Assembly: GCF_000758665.1 (NCBI RefSeq)
Contig: NZ_CP009285.1
Location: 4,402,001-4,466,000, forward strand
Source of the DNA: Paenibacillus borealis
Lineage (GTDB): Bacteria > Bacillota > Bacilli > Paenibacillales > Paenibacillaceae
Reading direction: 5' to 3'
DNA: 64,000 bases
The position numbers and the translations under genes are program-made. Position 1 is the first letter of the stretch. Each line of letters opens with the position of its first letter. Under the pieces are notes generated by a model. That model ran no database searches, was not told the DNA's origin, and worked only from the letters and a program-made list of their open reading frames with translations. Below are positions 43,801 to 52,900 of the stretch, piece after piece.

Positions 43801-46800
43801 ACAGGCTGTCTTCCAGGGCCAGCAGTCCCTGTTCATCGGACAGCGGGCACATCCCGAATCTGGACCACAGCAATTCCCTGGTACCGCTGTCTACCTGCAT
43901 TCCGCCATTTTCCCACAGGGACCAGTTCACAGCGGTATCGCTTCTGCCCCGCTTCTCATTCATCAGCGCCACATAGTGATCCAAGAAGCTATTGGCATAA
44001 GCGTAATCGCTCTGACCGATATTTCCGACTAATGCGGTTGAGGAGGAGAAGGGTACGAACAGCAGCTCCGGATTTTCCCTCGACAGCGCCCGGTACAGAT
44101 AAACCGTTCCGTATACCTTGGGACTGAGCACATCCGCAATATCCGCCATGTTCTTCTTGACCAGCAGCGAATCCTTAATTACACCTGCGCAATGAATGAC
44201 TCCATCCAACTGGTTAAACAGATTCTTAACCTCAGCTACCGTAAGCTCAACTGCTTTCGCATCGGCCAGATCCATAGAAAGATAGACCGCATCTGCACCC
44301 AGCGAATTCAGCCTCTCCAGCTTGCCCGGGTCACCGTTCGGACTTCTGCCGCACAGCACCAAGCGTGCCTGGTAATTCTCCGCGAGATGCTCGGCAACCT
44401 TATAGCCCAGTCCGCCCAGTCCGCCGACGATCATATAGACACCGCGGGCCTTCAGCTGGCGCGTGCGGTCCCGTGGCGGCTGTGCAGTGATTAACTGGCG
44501 GGTATATCTGCTGCCCGCTTCATATTTCACCTCATGTTCAGAATGGCTGCCTGAAAACTCCTGTTCCAGCACAAGATTCAACCTGCTGTGATCCTTAATA
44601 TTGATCAGGCTTCCCTGTAATTTGGGATTCTCCAGCGCCACTGAGCGGAAGAAACCGGACAGTGCGCTATAGGCGGCCACCGTTTTCTCATCGCGGTATA
44701 TGCAGAACAGGCGGACCGGAATTCTGAACCGGAAGGAAGCCAGCCATCTGCACAGGTGGAACACCGGATAGACATCCTGAGCCACACACTCTCTGACCGT
44801 CCGGGCGCCTGTGCCGTTTAGAAGATAGACAATCTGCAGCTTCGTATCTTCAGCAATGCCGCAGGCTTCGGCCAGTCTTGTATAACTCTCCGGGTCAGCC
44901 GGATCTATCTGAAACTGATTAACGGCTAATGACTTGTACGAAGAGCCAAAGCTTACCCGTATGGCAGCGTCCGCAAGTGCATTTGCCAGACTCGCCTCCT
45001 TCTCCGCCGGAGCGCCGCCTATGAGCAGTAGTCTGGCTCCCGAAGCGGACGGCACTGCAAGTGGCTCTATGGGACTCTCCACCCAGTCCGGGGTCAAATA
45101 GACCAGCTCACTTCCGGCGGATTTCGGCTGCGGCAGTGCTGCGGAAGCTCCCGCCAGCTGGTTCACCTGAAACGGACGGATGGAGAGCTCCTTCATTCTT
45201 GAAACCACTTGTCCGGCTTCCGTCAGAAAAGCGATATCGAATTTCAGTCCCTGGCCCGGCGAGCGCTGAACATAGGCATAGGCAGGCTGAGCTGAAGCTT
45301 CTAGTATTTCGAGTTGCCCCAGCACGAACGGCACAAACAATACCTGCCGGTCAATCAATCCTGTCCGATAGGCAAAAGCCACCGCAGATTGCAGGCCTCC
45401 ATCGGTCAGGGTCGGGTGCAGCTGATAATTGTCCAGTGTGGACAGAAGACTGTCCGGAACAGCCAGCCTGGAGACGGCTTCGGACGGATTGCAGTACAAA
45501 GCCTGAATCCCCGAGAACCGGCTGCCCAGCTCAGCGCCCAGACTGCCCAGCAGTTCATAATAGGCACGCGCTTCCTGCTCGCCCCCGCTGCTTCTGCCGA
45601 TTATGGCGCTGATATCCAGGCTCTCCGGTCGGAAGTCCCCGGAAGAACTCAGTTCCAGCTTGCCCTGGGCATGTTCCACCCGCAGTCCGCCTTGCTCGGA
45701 GTAGATCCGGAAATCGATCCCTTGAGGTCCGGGCTGCACGGCGGTTTTGACTTGTAACGCTTCCTTGTCCACAAGCACCGGAGCCGACCAGACCACATTG
45801 CGGATTCCGGTTACAGCATGCTTGGGATCGGCCAATGCTCCGGCTGCCCGAACCATTTCCAGATAGACAACGCCCGGCAGGACATGCCCATGGTCGGCCA
45901 GATAAAACTCATCGCCCTGAAAGGTCTTCGCAAACTCCTGTTCATACAGCGTCGACAGATTGCGGTCGATCAGCGCATGCAGAGCTGGCTCCGAGGCTAC
46001 AGTCTTAGCGGAAGCGGGGTCTGTCTTCTTCAGCGGCATCCAATACCGGGTCTGTGCAAAAGGATAGCCCGGCAAGGACACTCTCGCCGGACGCTGATTC
46101 CCGTACAGCTCCGGCCAGGCAATGCTGCCTCCGGCCGTCCATGCCTTGGCGAGGAATGCATGATCCGCAGCCTTCAAGGCATGGGCGATTTCCGCCGGGG
46201 AATAGTCCGCAGCTCCCGCCTCCGGACGGGATTTCTTGACGCTGCCCGTATACAGGCCGGGTGCTTCATATCCGCCGCAGTAGGCGGCAAGCCTGTCCCG
46301 CAGCTCCTCTGAAGTAGATGCGACGATAGCCAGCCGTTCCTCCAGCTCTTCGCGTCCTGTCTGGAGGGTGTAGGCGATCCCGCGCACATCCGCATCTGCA
46401 TCTTCAGCAAGTGCGCCGCTGAAGAGTGCGGCATATTCGCGCAGCCGGTCACGGTTCTTGGCCGACAGGAGGAAGACCACAGGTTCATCCGCAACTCGCA
46501 CAGGAGCCGCAGAAGGTACATACTCCTCTATGACGGCATGGGCGTTGGTGCCGCCGAAGCCGAAGGAGCTGACACCGGCGCAGCGCGGTAAGGACCGGCC
46601 ATACTCGTCCACCTTCGCCTCCCAGGTCTTCGTGCGTTCCAGCACGTAGAACGGCGAGCCCTCCAGTTGAATGTAAGGGTTCAGCTCCCGGAAATTCAGG
46701 TTGCCGGGCAGCTTGCCCCGGGAGAGGGACAGCAGAACCTTAATCACTCCGGCAATGCCGGAAGCCGGTTCAAGATGACCGATGTTCGTCTTGAACGCGC

Positions 46801-49800
46801 CCAGACCGATCTGCGGGCCGGGAGCCGGAGCTTTGCCCCAGCTCCGGTACAGCTCGGAGAAGGCTTTCTTCAGCCCGTTGATTTCCACCGGGTCCCCCAG
46901 CTCCGTTCCCGTTCCATGCGTTTCGATATACGATACCGCAGCCGGATCAACGCCCGCTTCTGTGAAGGCCTGCACCACCAGCTCCGCTTGCGCATCCGAA
47001 TTGGGGGCTGTGAGGGAATGGCCCCGCCCGCCGTGATTCTCGGCCGTGCCTTTGATCACGCCGTAAATGTGGTCGCCATCCGCCACGGCCTGGTCCAGCG
47101 GCTTCAGCACTACGACGCCGACGCCTTCTCCTTTGACATAGCCGTTCGCACTGCGGTCAAAGGTTTTGCACTGGCCCTCCGGTGAGAATACGCCCATGAC
47201 TCCCGCACCTACATAGGTATTGGGATCAAGCATCAGGCTCACCCCGCCTGCCAGCGCAAGGCTGCTCTCACCGTGCTGGATGGATTTCACCGCCCGGTGC
47301 AGGGCGACAAGACTGCTGGAGCAGGCGGTATCGATCGATTCGCTGGGTCCTTTGAAATTGAACAGGTAGGAGACGCGGTTGCTGAGCAAGGCCGTTGCGT
47401 TGCCGATGCTGGACTGGGCCTGAATTTTGTCCATATTTGCGGACAATAACTGCTGGTAATCGGTAAATTGTACGCCGGAGAATACGCCTACCGGCTTCCC
47501 GGCGAGGGCAGACATTTTATATCCGCTGTCCTCCACCGCTTTCCAGACAGCCTGAATATATAATCTGTGCTGCGGGTCCATCAGCTCGGCTTCGCGGGGC
47601 GACAGCTGGAAGAACTTGGCGTCAAAGGTATCATGGCCGCCGATAAAGCCGCCCCAGCGCGAATTGGTCCGGTTCTCAGCCTGCAGGTCGGTGCTGTAAT
47701 AGGCCTTCCAGTCCCAGCGGTCTGCGGGAATTTCCCGGATCTGATTCTCCTGGCGCTCAAGGAATTGCCACAGCTCCTCCGCCGTGTCCGCGCCCGGCAG
47801 CTTGAAGCTCATGCCGATCACCGCCACTTCCCGCAGCGCCGCCGCGTTCGGCGCGGCCTTTGTGCGGCTGGTCTTGCTGCGGCCTGAGAATTTCTGGGCC
47901 AGCGGCAGCAGCCCGGGCGGCTGTGCTTCGCCTGTCCCTGCACCTGCTCCAATGGAGCGGGGCAGACCCGCAGGAACTTCCTGCGGAACGGATTGTGCTG
48001 CCGGACCAGATAGTGCAGCAGGATCAATCTGTGGATTCGACTGGATTTCCGCCTGCACCGTCAGCGGTGCAATTCGTGTCTGCTGCTCTGGTGAATCAGC
48101 TGCCGGAATCCCGGCGGCATAATGCGCCTGAATCTCCTGGCAGAATTCCTCCAGCAGGAACGGGGTCAGCTCGCTCAGTGTGGTTTTAGCGAAAAAGACA
48201 GCCGGAGACAGTTCAATTTCATACAGCTCGCTTAACCCATCGGCAAATTCCTTCAGTGAAATCGAATCAAAGCCGAAATCGCCCATGTTCTCATCCGGGT
48301 TCAGTTTTCCGGGCTGTGTCTGCAAAATTTGCGCCACCAGGTGCAGCACATCCTGCATCACCTGTTCTTCCATGGACTCCGTTGTATTCCCCGTATGCTC
48401 CACCTTCGCTCTTCCTCCTCTGGCCTGCACGGCCTCCTTCGGTTTCAGCCTCAGCTGCGTTTCCAGCCTTGTTCGTTCCCCGTATACCATTGCGGCTTGC
48501 TGCTCCTGACCTGCCAGGATGGCCTCAAAAGCGCCAATGCCCAGCTCCGCCGATAAATAACCCATCCCGGAAGTCTGCAAATAGAGCTGTTCCCCCTGAT
48601 TGTCCAGGTGCATTCCGCCGGCTTCCCATAGCGGCCAGTTTATGTAGATGCTTCTGCCCTGCCGTTCGCCCTTCTCCACCCGTTCATGCCTGCGGCGGCA
48701 AAACCGGTCCAAAAACCGGTTCGCTACCGCATAATCACATTGTCCGAAATCCCCGAGCAGGGATGAAGTCGAGGAAAAGGCGGCAAAGAAATCCAGCGGC
48801 TCCTGCTGCGTGGCTTCATCCAGAGCGGCAATGCCCGCAATTTTCGGCTGAAGAATCTCTGCGAAGCCGGCCGTGCTTTTCTGAAAAATAAGCCGGTGGC
48901 TCGCTTGTCCCGCCGCATGAATCACACCGTTAATGACTCCGTAATGCTGCTTGGCCTGCCGGATAGCCGAATGCACTTCAGCGGGCTTCGCCATATCGCA
49001 GGACAGATACAGCGCTTCTCCGCCGGAGGCACGCAAAGCCGCCAGTTTATCCTCCACGGAGGCGGTAAGCGGACTTCTTCCCAGCAGAACCAGCTTCGCC
49101 CGGTAATTCTCCGCGAGATGAGTGCCCAGGATCATGCCCAGCGCGCCGGCTCCGCCGGAGATCAGATACACGCCGCCTTGCTTCAGCAGAGCGGGTCCGC
49201 CGGTCTTCAGATCAAGCTCGCTGAACTGCTGCTCATATCTGCGGCTCTGCCTGTATCTCACCTCGTGTGCAAAAGCAAAGCGGGTCAGCAGGCTTTCCTC
49301 CCGGATGAGTTCCGCCAGATTCGCATCTCCATCCTGAAGCTCGATATGGGAGAAGCGAAGACGCGGATATACCCGCTGCAGCGAGCTGCCGTAGGCTCCC
49401 AGAGCCTGGGTTGCAGGCTGATCTCCGCCGTTCCGGGAGATGGACAGCCAACGGACATTCAGCCGCAGCTTCAGGGCATGGAAGGCCTGGACCCAATGAA
49501 AAACAGTGAAAATGGCAGCGGTATCCGGCATCATCAATGAATCTTCGGGCGGCGCGGCATTCTTCCAGAGCATCGCCATATAGGCGATTTGCAGCTTGTC
49601 CTTGGCAGCTTCAGCCAGCACAGCGGTATAATCCTGCTCTTCCGCAGGATTGATGATGTAAGTATGATCCGCTTGTTTGTGGAAGGAGCTTCCCGCCTGG
49701 ACGGTAATCACGGTGAAATCCTGGCTTAATTCCCTGGCTGACGCCTGGCCTTCCATGTCCTCCGCTTCCATAAACAGCAGCATTGACTTAGCCTTTTCCT

Positions 49801-49900
49801 TATCGGGAATCGCCGAGGCTTGCGGAACAGGGGCGGATTCCGCCCACTGCTCCCGGAAATAGATTAATTCCTTAAGGTCTTCCGGTTTATCCATGCTCAT
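40895..49900 (-). CDS. PKS protein D: KR-ACP-KS-DH-KR-ACP-KS-ACP-like
   Basis: About 3001 residues. KR1 (about 240-440; GGAGALGM, Tyr in CDYAVANRFLD) and an ACP (Ser546) complete the split module begun in protein C. KS1 (about 690-1130) has Cys860, His995 and His1042. DH (about 1305-1590) keeps His1337 and Asp1500 (HPTLTDGGLQ), but the first motif is shortened to LADHGHVLPG. KR2 (about 1820-2010) and an ACP (Ser2120, GFDSISF) follow. KS2 (about 2230-2665) has Cys2393, His2528 and His2575. Then comes an ACP-like insert with Ala2753 in place of the attachment Ser, and a C-terminal docking helix. ATG 49900 is preferred over a TTG at 49915 because GGTGG precedes it. No AT domain is present. Confidence 0.93.
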   Translation of the reverse strand: MSMDKPEDLKELIYFREQWAESAPVPQASAIPDKEKAKSMLLFMEAEDMEGQASARELSQDFTVITVQAGSSFHKQADHTYIINPAEEQDYTAVLAEAAKDKLQIAYMAMLWKNAAPPEDSLMMPDTAAIFTVFHWVQAFHALKLRLNVRWLSISRNGGDQPATQALGAYGSSLQRVYPRLRFSHIELQDGDANLAELIREESLLTRFAFAHEVRYRQSRRYEQQFSELDLKTGGPALLKQGGVYLISGGAGALGMILGTHLAENYRAKLVLLGRSPLTASVEDKLAALRASGGEALYLSCDMAKPAEVHSAIRQAKQHYGVINGVIHAAGQASHRLIFQKSTAGFAEILQPKIAGIAALDEATQQEPLDFFAAFSSTSSLLGDFGQCDYAVANRFLDRFCRRRHERVEKGERQGRSIYINWPLWEAGGMHLDNQGEQLYLQTSGMGYLSAELGIGAFEAILAGQEQQAAMVYGERTRLETQLRLKPKEAVQARGGRAKVEHTGNTTESMEEQVMQDVLHLVAQILQTQPGKLNPDENMGDFGFDSISLKEFADGLSELYEIELSPAVFFAKTTLSELTPFLLEEFCQEIQAHYAAGIPAADSPEQQTRIAPLTVQAEIQSNPQIDPAALSGPAAQSVPQEVPAGLPRSIGAGAGTGEAQPPGLLPLAQKFSGRSKTSRTKAAPNAAALREVAVIGMSFKLPGADTAEELWQFLERQENQIREIPADRWDWKAYYSTDLQAENRTNSRWGGFIGGHDTFDAKFFQLSPREAELMDPQHRLYIQAVWKAVEDSGYKMSALAGKPVGVFSGVQFTDYQQLLSANMDKIQAQSSIGNATALLSNRVSYLFNFKGPSESIDTACSSSLVALHRAVKSIQHGESSLALAGGVSLMLDPNTYVGAGVMGVFSPEGQCKTFDRSANGYVKGEGVGVVVLKPLDQAVADGDHIYGVIKGTAENHGGRGHSLTAPNSDAQAELVVQAFTEAGVDPAAVSYIETHGTGTELGDPVEINGLKKAFSELYRSWGKAPAPGPQIGLGAFKTNIGHLEPASGIAGVIKVLLSLSRGKLPGNLNFRELNPYIQLEGSPFYVLERTKTWEAKVDEYGRSLPRCAGVSSFGFGGTNAHAVIEEYVPSAAPVRVADEPVVFLLSAKNRDRLREYAALFSGALAEDADADVRGIAYTLQTGREELEERLAIVASTSEELRDRLAAYCGGYEAPGLYTGSVKKSRPEAGAADYSPAEIAHALKAADHAFLAKAWTAGGSIAWPELYGNQRPARVSLPGYPFAQTRYWMPLKKTDPASAKTVASEPALHALIDRNLSTLYEQEFAKTFQGDEFYLADHGHVLPGVVYLEMVRAAGALADPKHAVTGIRNVVWSAPVLVDKEALQVKTAVQPGPQGIDFRIYSEQGGLRVEHAQGKLELSSSGDFRPESLDISAIIGRSSGGEQEARAYYELLGSLGAELGSRFSGIQALYCNPSEAVSRLAVPDSLLSTLDNYQLHPTLTDGGLQSAVAFAYRTGLIDRQVLFVPFVLGQLEILEASAQPAYAYVQRSPGQGLKFDIAFLTEAGQVVSRMKELSIRPFQVNQLAGASAALPQPKSAGSELVYLTPDWVESPIEPLAVPSASGARLLLIGGAPAEKEASLANALADAAIRVSFGSSYKSLAVNQFQIDPADPESYTRLAEACGIAEDTKLQIVYLLNGTGARTVRECVAQDVYPVFHLCRWLASFRFRIPVRLFCIYRDEKTVAAYSALSGFFRSVALENPKLQGSLINIKDHSRLNLVLEQEFSGSHSEHEVKYEAGSRYTRQLITAQPPRDRTRQLKARGVYMIVGGLGGLGYKVAEHLAENYQARLVLCGRSPNGDPGKLERLNSLGADAVYLSMDLADAKAVELTVAEVKNLFNQLDGVIHCAGVIKDSLLVKKNMADIADVLSPKVYGTVYLYRALSRENPELLFVPFSSSTALVGNIGQSDYAYANSFLDHYVALMNEKRGRSDTAVNWSLWENGGMQVDSGTRELLWSRFGMCPLSDEQGLLALEDSLSFRQDQVMAVSGDKEKIIRTFTGQVREASRQIRQPEGSFTAAAAVPADTGVSHQLEEALIGIMADILKSSRSEVSRDSDLSELGFDSISFTELSNAINRALGVEITPTLFFEQSTPAAIAEAIYGEYRTVIDLHFAPPERGGERLPVQALQAEARQPYLQPETAFRLLHRKPDTSLFPDLADRSGRNTGALPDTREPIAIVGMSGMMPGADNLEQFWSNLEAQKDMVTTIPEDRWSWQNRYGDPRRETGRTDVKYGAFLKRIDTFDPLFFGISPVEAEKMDPQERHMLQTVWHTLENAGYKPEELSGTRTSVFIGVSNGDYQELLLKDEIATTLTRTMLTNRISYFFNWSGPSEPIDTACSSSLVAIHRAVESIWHEGCPYAVAGGINLIASPNLFIAGSSLGMLSKDGKCKTFDKDADGYVRGEGAGALLLKPLSAALRDKDYIHGVIRGTAVNHGGKSNSITSPNAKSQAEVIIRAHERAGIDPSTVTYIETHGTGTSLGDPIEVEGLRKAFKALYQEWGKPESVLPQCVIGSVKTAIGHLESAAGIAGVSKVLLSMKHGKIPGNIHFKELNPYIKLEGSGLSIAAHTAPWKPLTGSGGSEIPRRAGISAFGVGGSNAHVILEEFRNPPVDLPAKSRARHIIILSAKSQSSLRENSRRLQALIARSLAGEAALPAENNAHSLETSLRRDVIALFRQVMVLDGEDIDPAAELEEYGLDAVKNVQLLELLKDKFSLEFKDAVYGFSSLNSLVMFLLQHDPAGISNYYAEGRSRVHLDGTVLPDSLSLEQLAYSLQTGRSEMTERLAIVADSLSMLHGKLEMYLSGLQGQPGIYEGQSSQRSALSKLFDGEESRLFMNELLLAEKLDKLAQLWVQGVAIDWTAWYTQPLRKTPLPEYAFDEERYWLPGPDRLSVQSSAISPVHAPEAEALMEEEPVVLDDDQLLLWLNKVHKGEISAENLNLLVGDLLE

Positions 49901-49953
49901 TGTGCTGACCACCAACCTATGTTTGATATGCTGTGTTCCTGCGCTTGCCCTGT

Positions 49954-52900
49954 TCAGACGGATGCGGATATTGCCGGACGTACAACATTTATTCCCGATA
50001 CTCCTGTGAGCTTCAGGGTCAATTCTTCCATGGTCACAAGGACCCGCTGCTGCGGATCAACGATAGAGAGGTCAACCGCCGTCAGCCCGTCACTCATCGT
50101 CCGCCACTTGGCGTGTACCTGGACATCCCGGGTCAGCGGACCAAGCACCGTACATCTCAGCAGCTTGCGGTATTCCACCCGGTCAGCCTGTACGGCCAGC
50201 CGCAGCAGGCATGCCAGCAGTTCATCAACAGCCGAATAGTGAAGCAGCGCCTGATTCCGCTCGGAGTCCGGAGTTTCCTTAAGGCGAACGCGGATTGCCG
50301 CCTGATGCGCGCCGGTCCGCAGCTCGTGAACAGCCCCGATATGCTGAAAAGCGGCGGCATGATGTTCCGGCCAGGCAACGGGCGCACCCAGTTCAGCCAT
50401 ACGGAACGGAACTGCTGCTGCTTCATGCCCGGAAGAGGCCGCTGCGACTTTACCCTGGGCACAAATGACATACTCGCCTTGTTCGTTGTCATAGCCTGTC
50501 TCGCATTCAATGTGCGCTCCAGCTTCATACAGCGAAGTCACTAGGCTGTCCGCTGCCCCAGGCTGCGGCTGCACTCCCCATATCACATCTTCGATCACAT
50601 GGCAGGGCGACTCCAGTGACAGCTCTGCGGTGATGCGGAACAGCTCGATAAAGGCGGTGTTCACCAATACGCTGTTCATATCAGACTTAAGGACAGTCTC
50701 GTACCGCTGCTTGCTGAAGCTGGACAGATTGCGGTCCACCAGCGGATGCAGCTTGCGTCCTTCCCCGCCCTGTGCGGGAAGCGGCGATTCGGTCCGGGAA
50801 ATCCAGTAACGCTCTCTTTCAAAAGCATAGGTCGGCAGCGGTATAATCCGCACCTCCTGACCCGAATGCAGCTGCGTCCAATCGACCTCTGCCCCCTGTA
50901 CCCATTCAGCCGCCACTTCTGCGGCATCTCCGGCCGTGAGCACTGTCCCTTTCGTCCGCTTAGACACCTTGCCGGAATAGATGTCTTCCGGATGCTCACC
51001 GGCCAGATAGCTGTCCAGCTTGGCCTGTAATTCCGCGATGCTGGCACAGGCAAAGGCCAGGCGGCAGGCCATTTCTTCCCGTCCGGTCTGTAAGGTGTAG
51101 GCGGCATCCGCAAGCGCGGTATCCGGGCTACGGTCCAGGAACGAGCGCAGCTTCACGGCCATTTGCTTCAGGGAATACGGTGTCTTGGATGACAGCACGA
51201 TGACCTGTGCGCCGCTGCCGGAACCAGACTGCGCCGCGGTTACTCCCGCCTGAACGTCAGCGCTGTATTCCTCGATAAGCACATAGGCATTGGTTCCACC
51301 GGCACCGAAGGAGCTGATCCCGGCCCGCCTTACTGCTGAACCGTCCGTTCCAGCAGCCGTCCAAGGCGCCGGCTCATGCTGTACACGGAAGTAAGAATTG
51401 GCAAAATCAATATTGGCATTGGTCTGCTCCGCATGGATGGAAGGGGCAAGCTGCCGGTGTTTCATCTGCAGAAGCACCTTCGTAATGGAGGCAATGCCAG
51501 CTGCCGCTTCCAAATGGCCGATATTGGATTTGACCGAACCGATGGCACAGGACTGCTTGGGCGGATTCGCTTCAGCAAATACCTGATTGAGCGCATTGAT
51601 CTCAATGGGATCTCCCAGCTTGGTTCCTGTGCCGTGCGCCTCGACATAAGAGAGGCTGCCGGCATCCACGCCCGCCTGCTTCAGCGCCTTGGAGATCAGG
51701 CTGACCTGGGCATTCGGATTCGGAACGGTATAACCGCTGACCTTGCCGCCATGGTTGATTCCCGTCGCCTTAATCACGCCATAGATATGATCTTTATCCT
51801 TAATGGCTTCGCTCAGTGGCTTTAAAAGAACCGCGCCTACTCCCTCGCCGGGAACAAAACCGTCGGCGTCATCTCCGAAGCTGTGGCATTTCCCCGTCGG
51901 AGACAGCATTTTGGTCTGGCACATCAGCACATATTTATAAGGATGCAGATATAAGTTCACTCCGCCCGCTACCGCGAGGCGGCACTCCTTGTTCTTCAGG
52001 CTCTCACACGCCGCATGAATCGCCGCAAGCGACGATGAGCAGGCCGTGTCTATCGCCAGACTGGGACCGCTGAAGTTGAACATATAGGAAATCCGGTTGG
52101 CGATGGACCAGGGCGATACGTTCGGCATGGCCGAAAGATTGCCCCGTTCCCATTCCTCCGGTCCCCACAGCTGGTATGAATAGGTGGTCGCTCCGGCAAA
52201 AACGCCGACATTCGCGCCATGCTCCTCGCCTTCCCGCTGCAGCTTCTTCTTGGTGTAGCCCGCATCCTCAAGCGCCGACCATACCGTTTCGGCAAACATC
52301 CGTTCCTGCGGGTCCATAATCACCGCTTCCCGCGGTGCAATATTGAAGAATGCAGGATCGAACTTGTCCACATCATCGAGGAAGCCGCCCCATTTGCTGT
52401 ACATCTTGCCTTCCTGCACCTTCTCGAAGCTTCCGCCCTGATATTTCTTATAATCCCAGCGGTCTGCGGGAATCTCGCTGATGCAGTCTCTTCCGCCTGC
52501 GATATTGTCCCAGAATTCGTAAATATCTCCGGCCAGCGGATATTTCCCGCTTAGACCGATAATCGCGATCTCTTCGCTGCTGCCCGCTGCCGCATGAGCC
52601 GCGCCTCTATACCCGCTTTGTCCCGCGAAGGAGGTAAGCTCTTTCCATACCAGCGGCCGGGTAGCAGAGGTTACCGGCTGGCCTGCAAAATCGGCGGTTG
52701 AAGGAGAACCAGCCCCATTCGGCAACAGAGGAGACAGCAGCTTATATTCCGGCTGTTCCCCCACCGGTGCCTGGAGCTTCGTGCCTGTCCCGTGAGAGCG
52801 GAACAGCTTGTTCAAAGGACTGCTGTAGCGGCTGACCATATGTGCCGCGAGGCTCTCAAGGGTCTGGTATTCGAACAGCAGGGTTTTGGAAATCTCACCG

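Noticed and set aside
40895..49954. PKS C and D as one gene broken by a stop
   Set aside because: There is a 53-base gap with a plausible ribosome binding site for D, and both ends fall at a natural domain boundary; I treat them as two genes.
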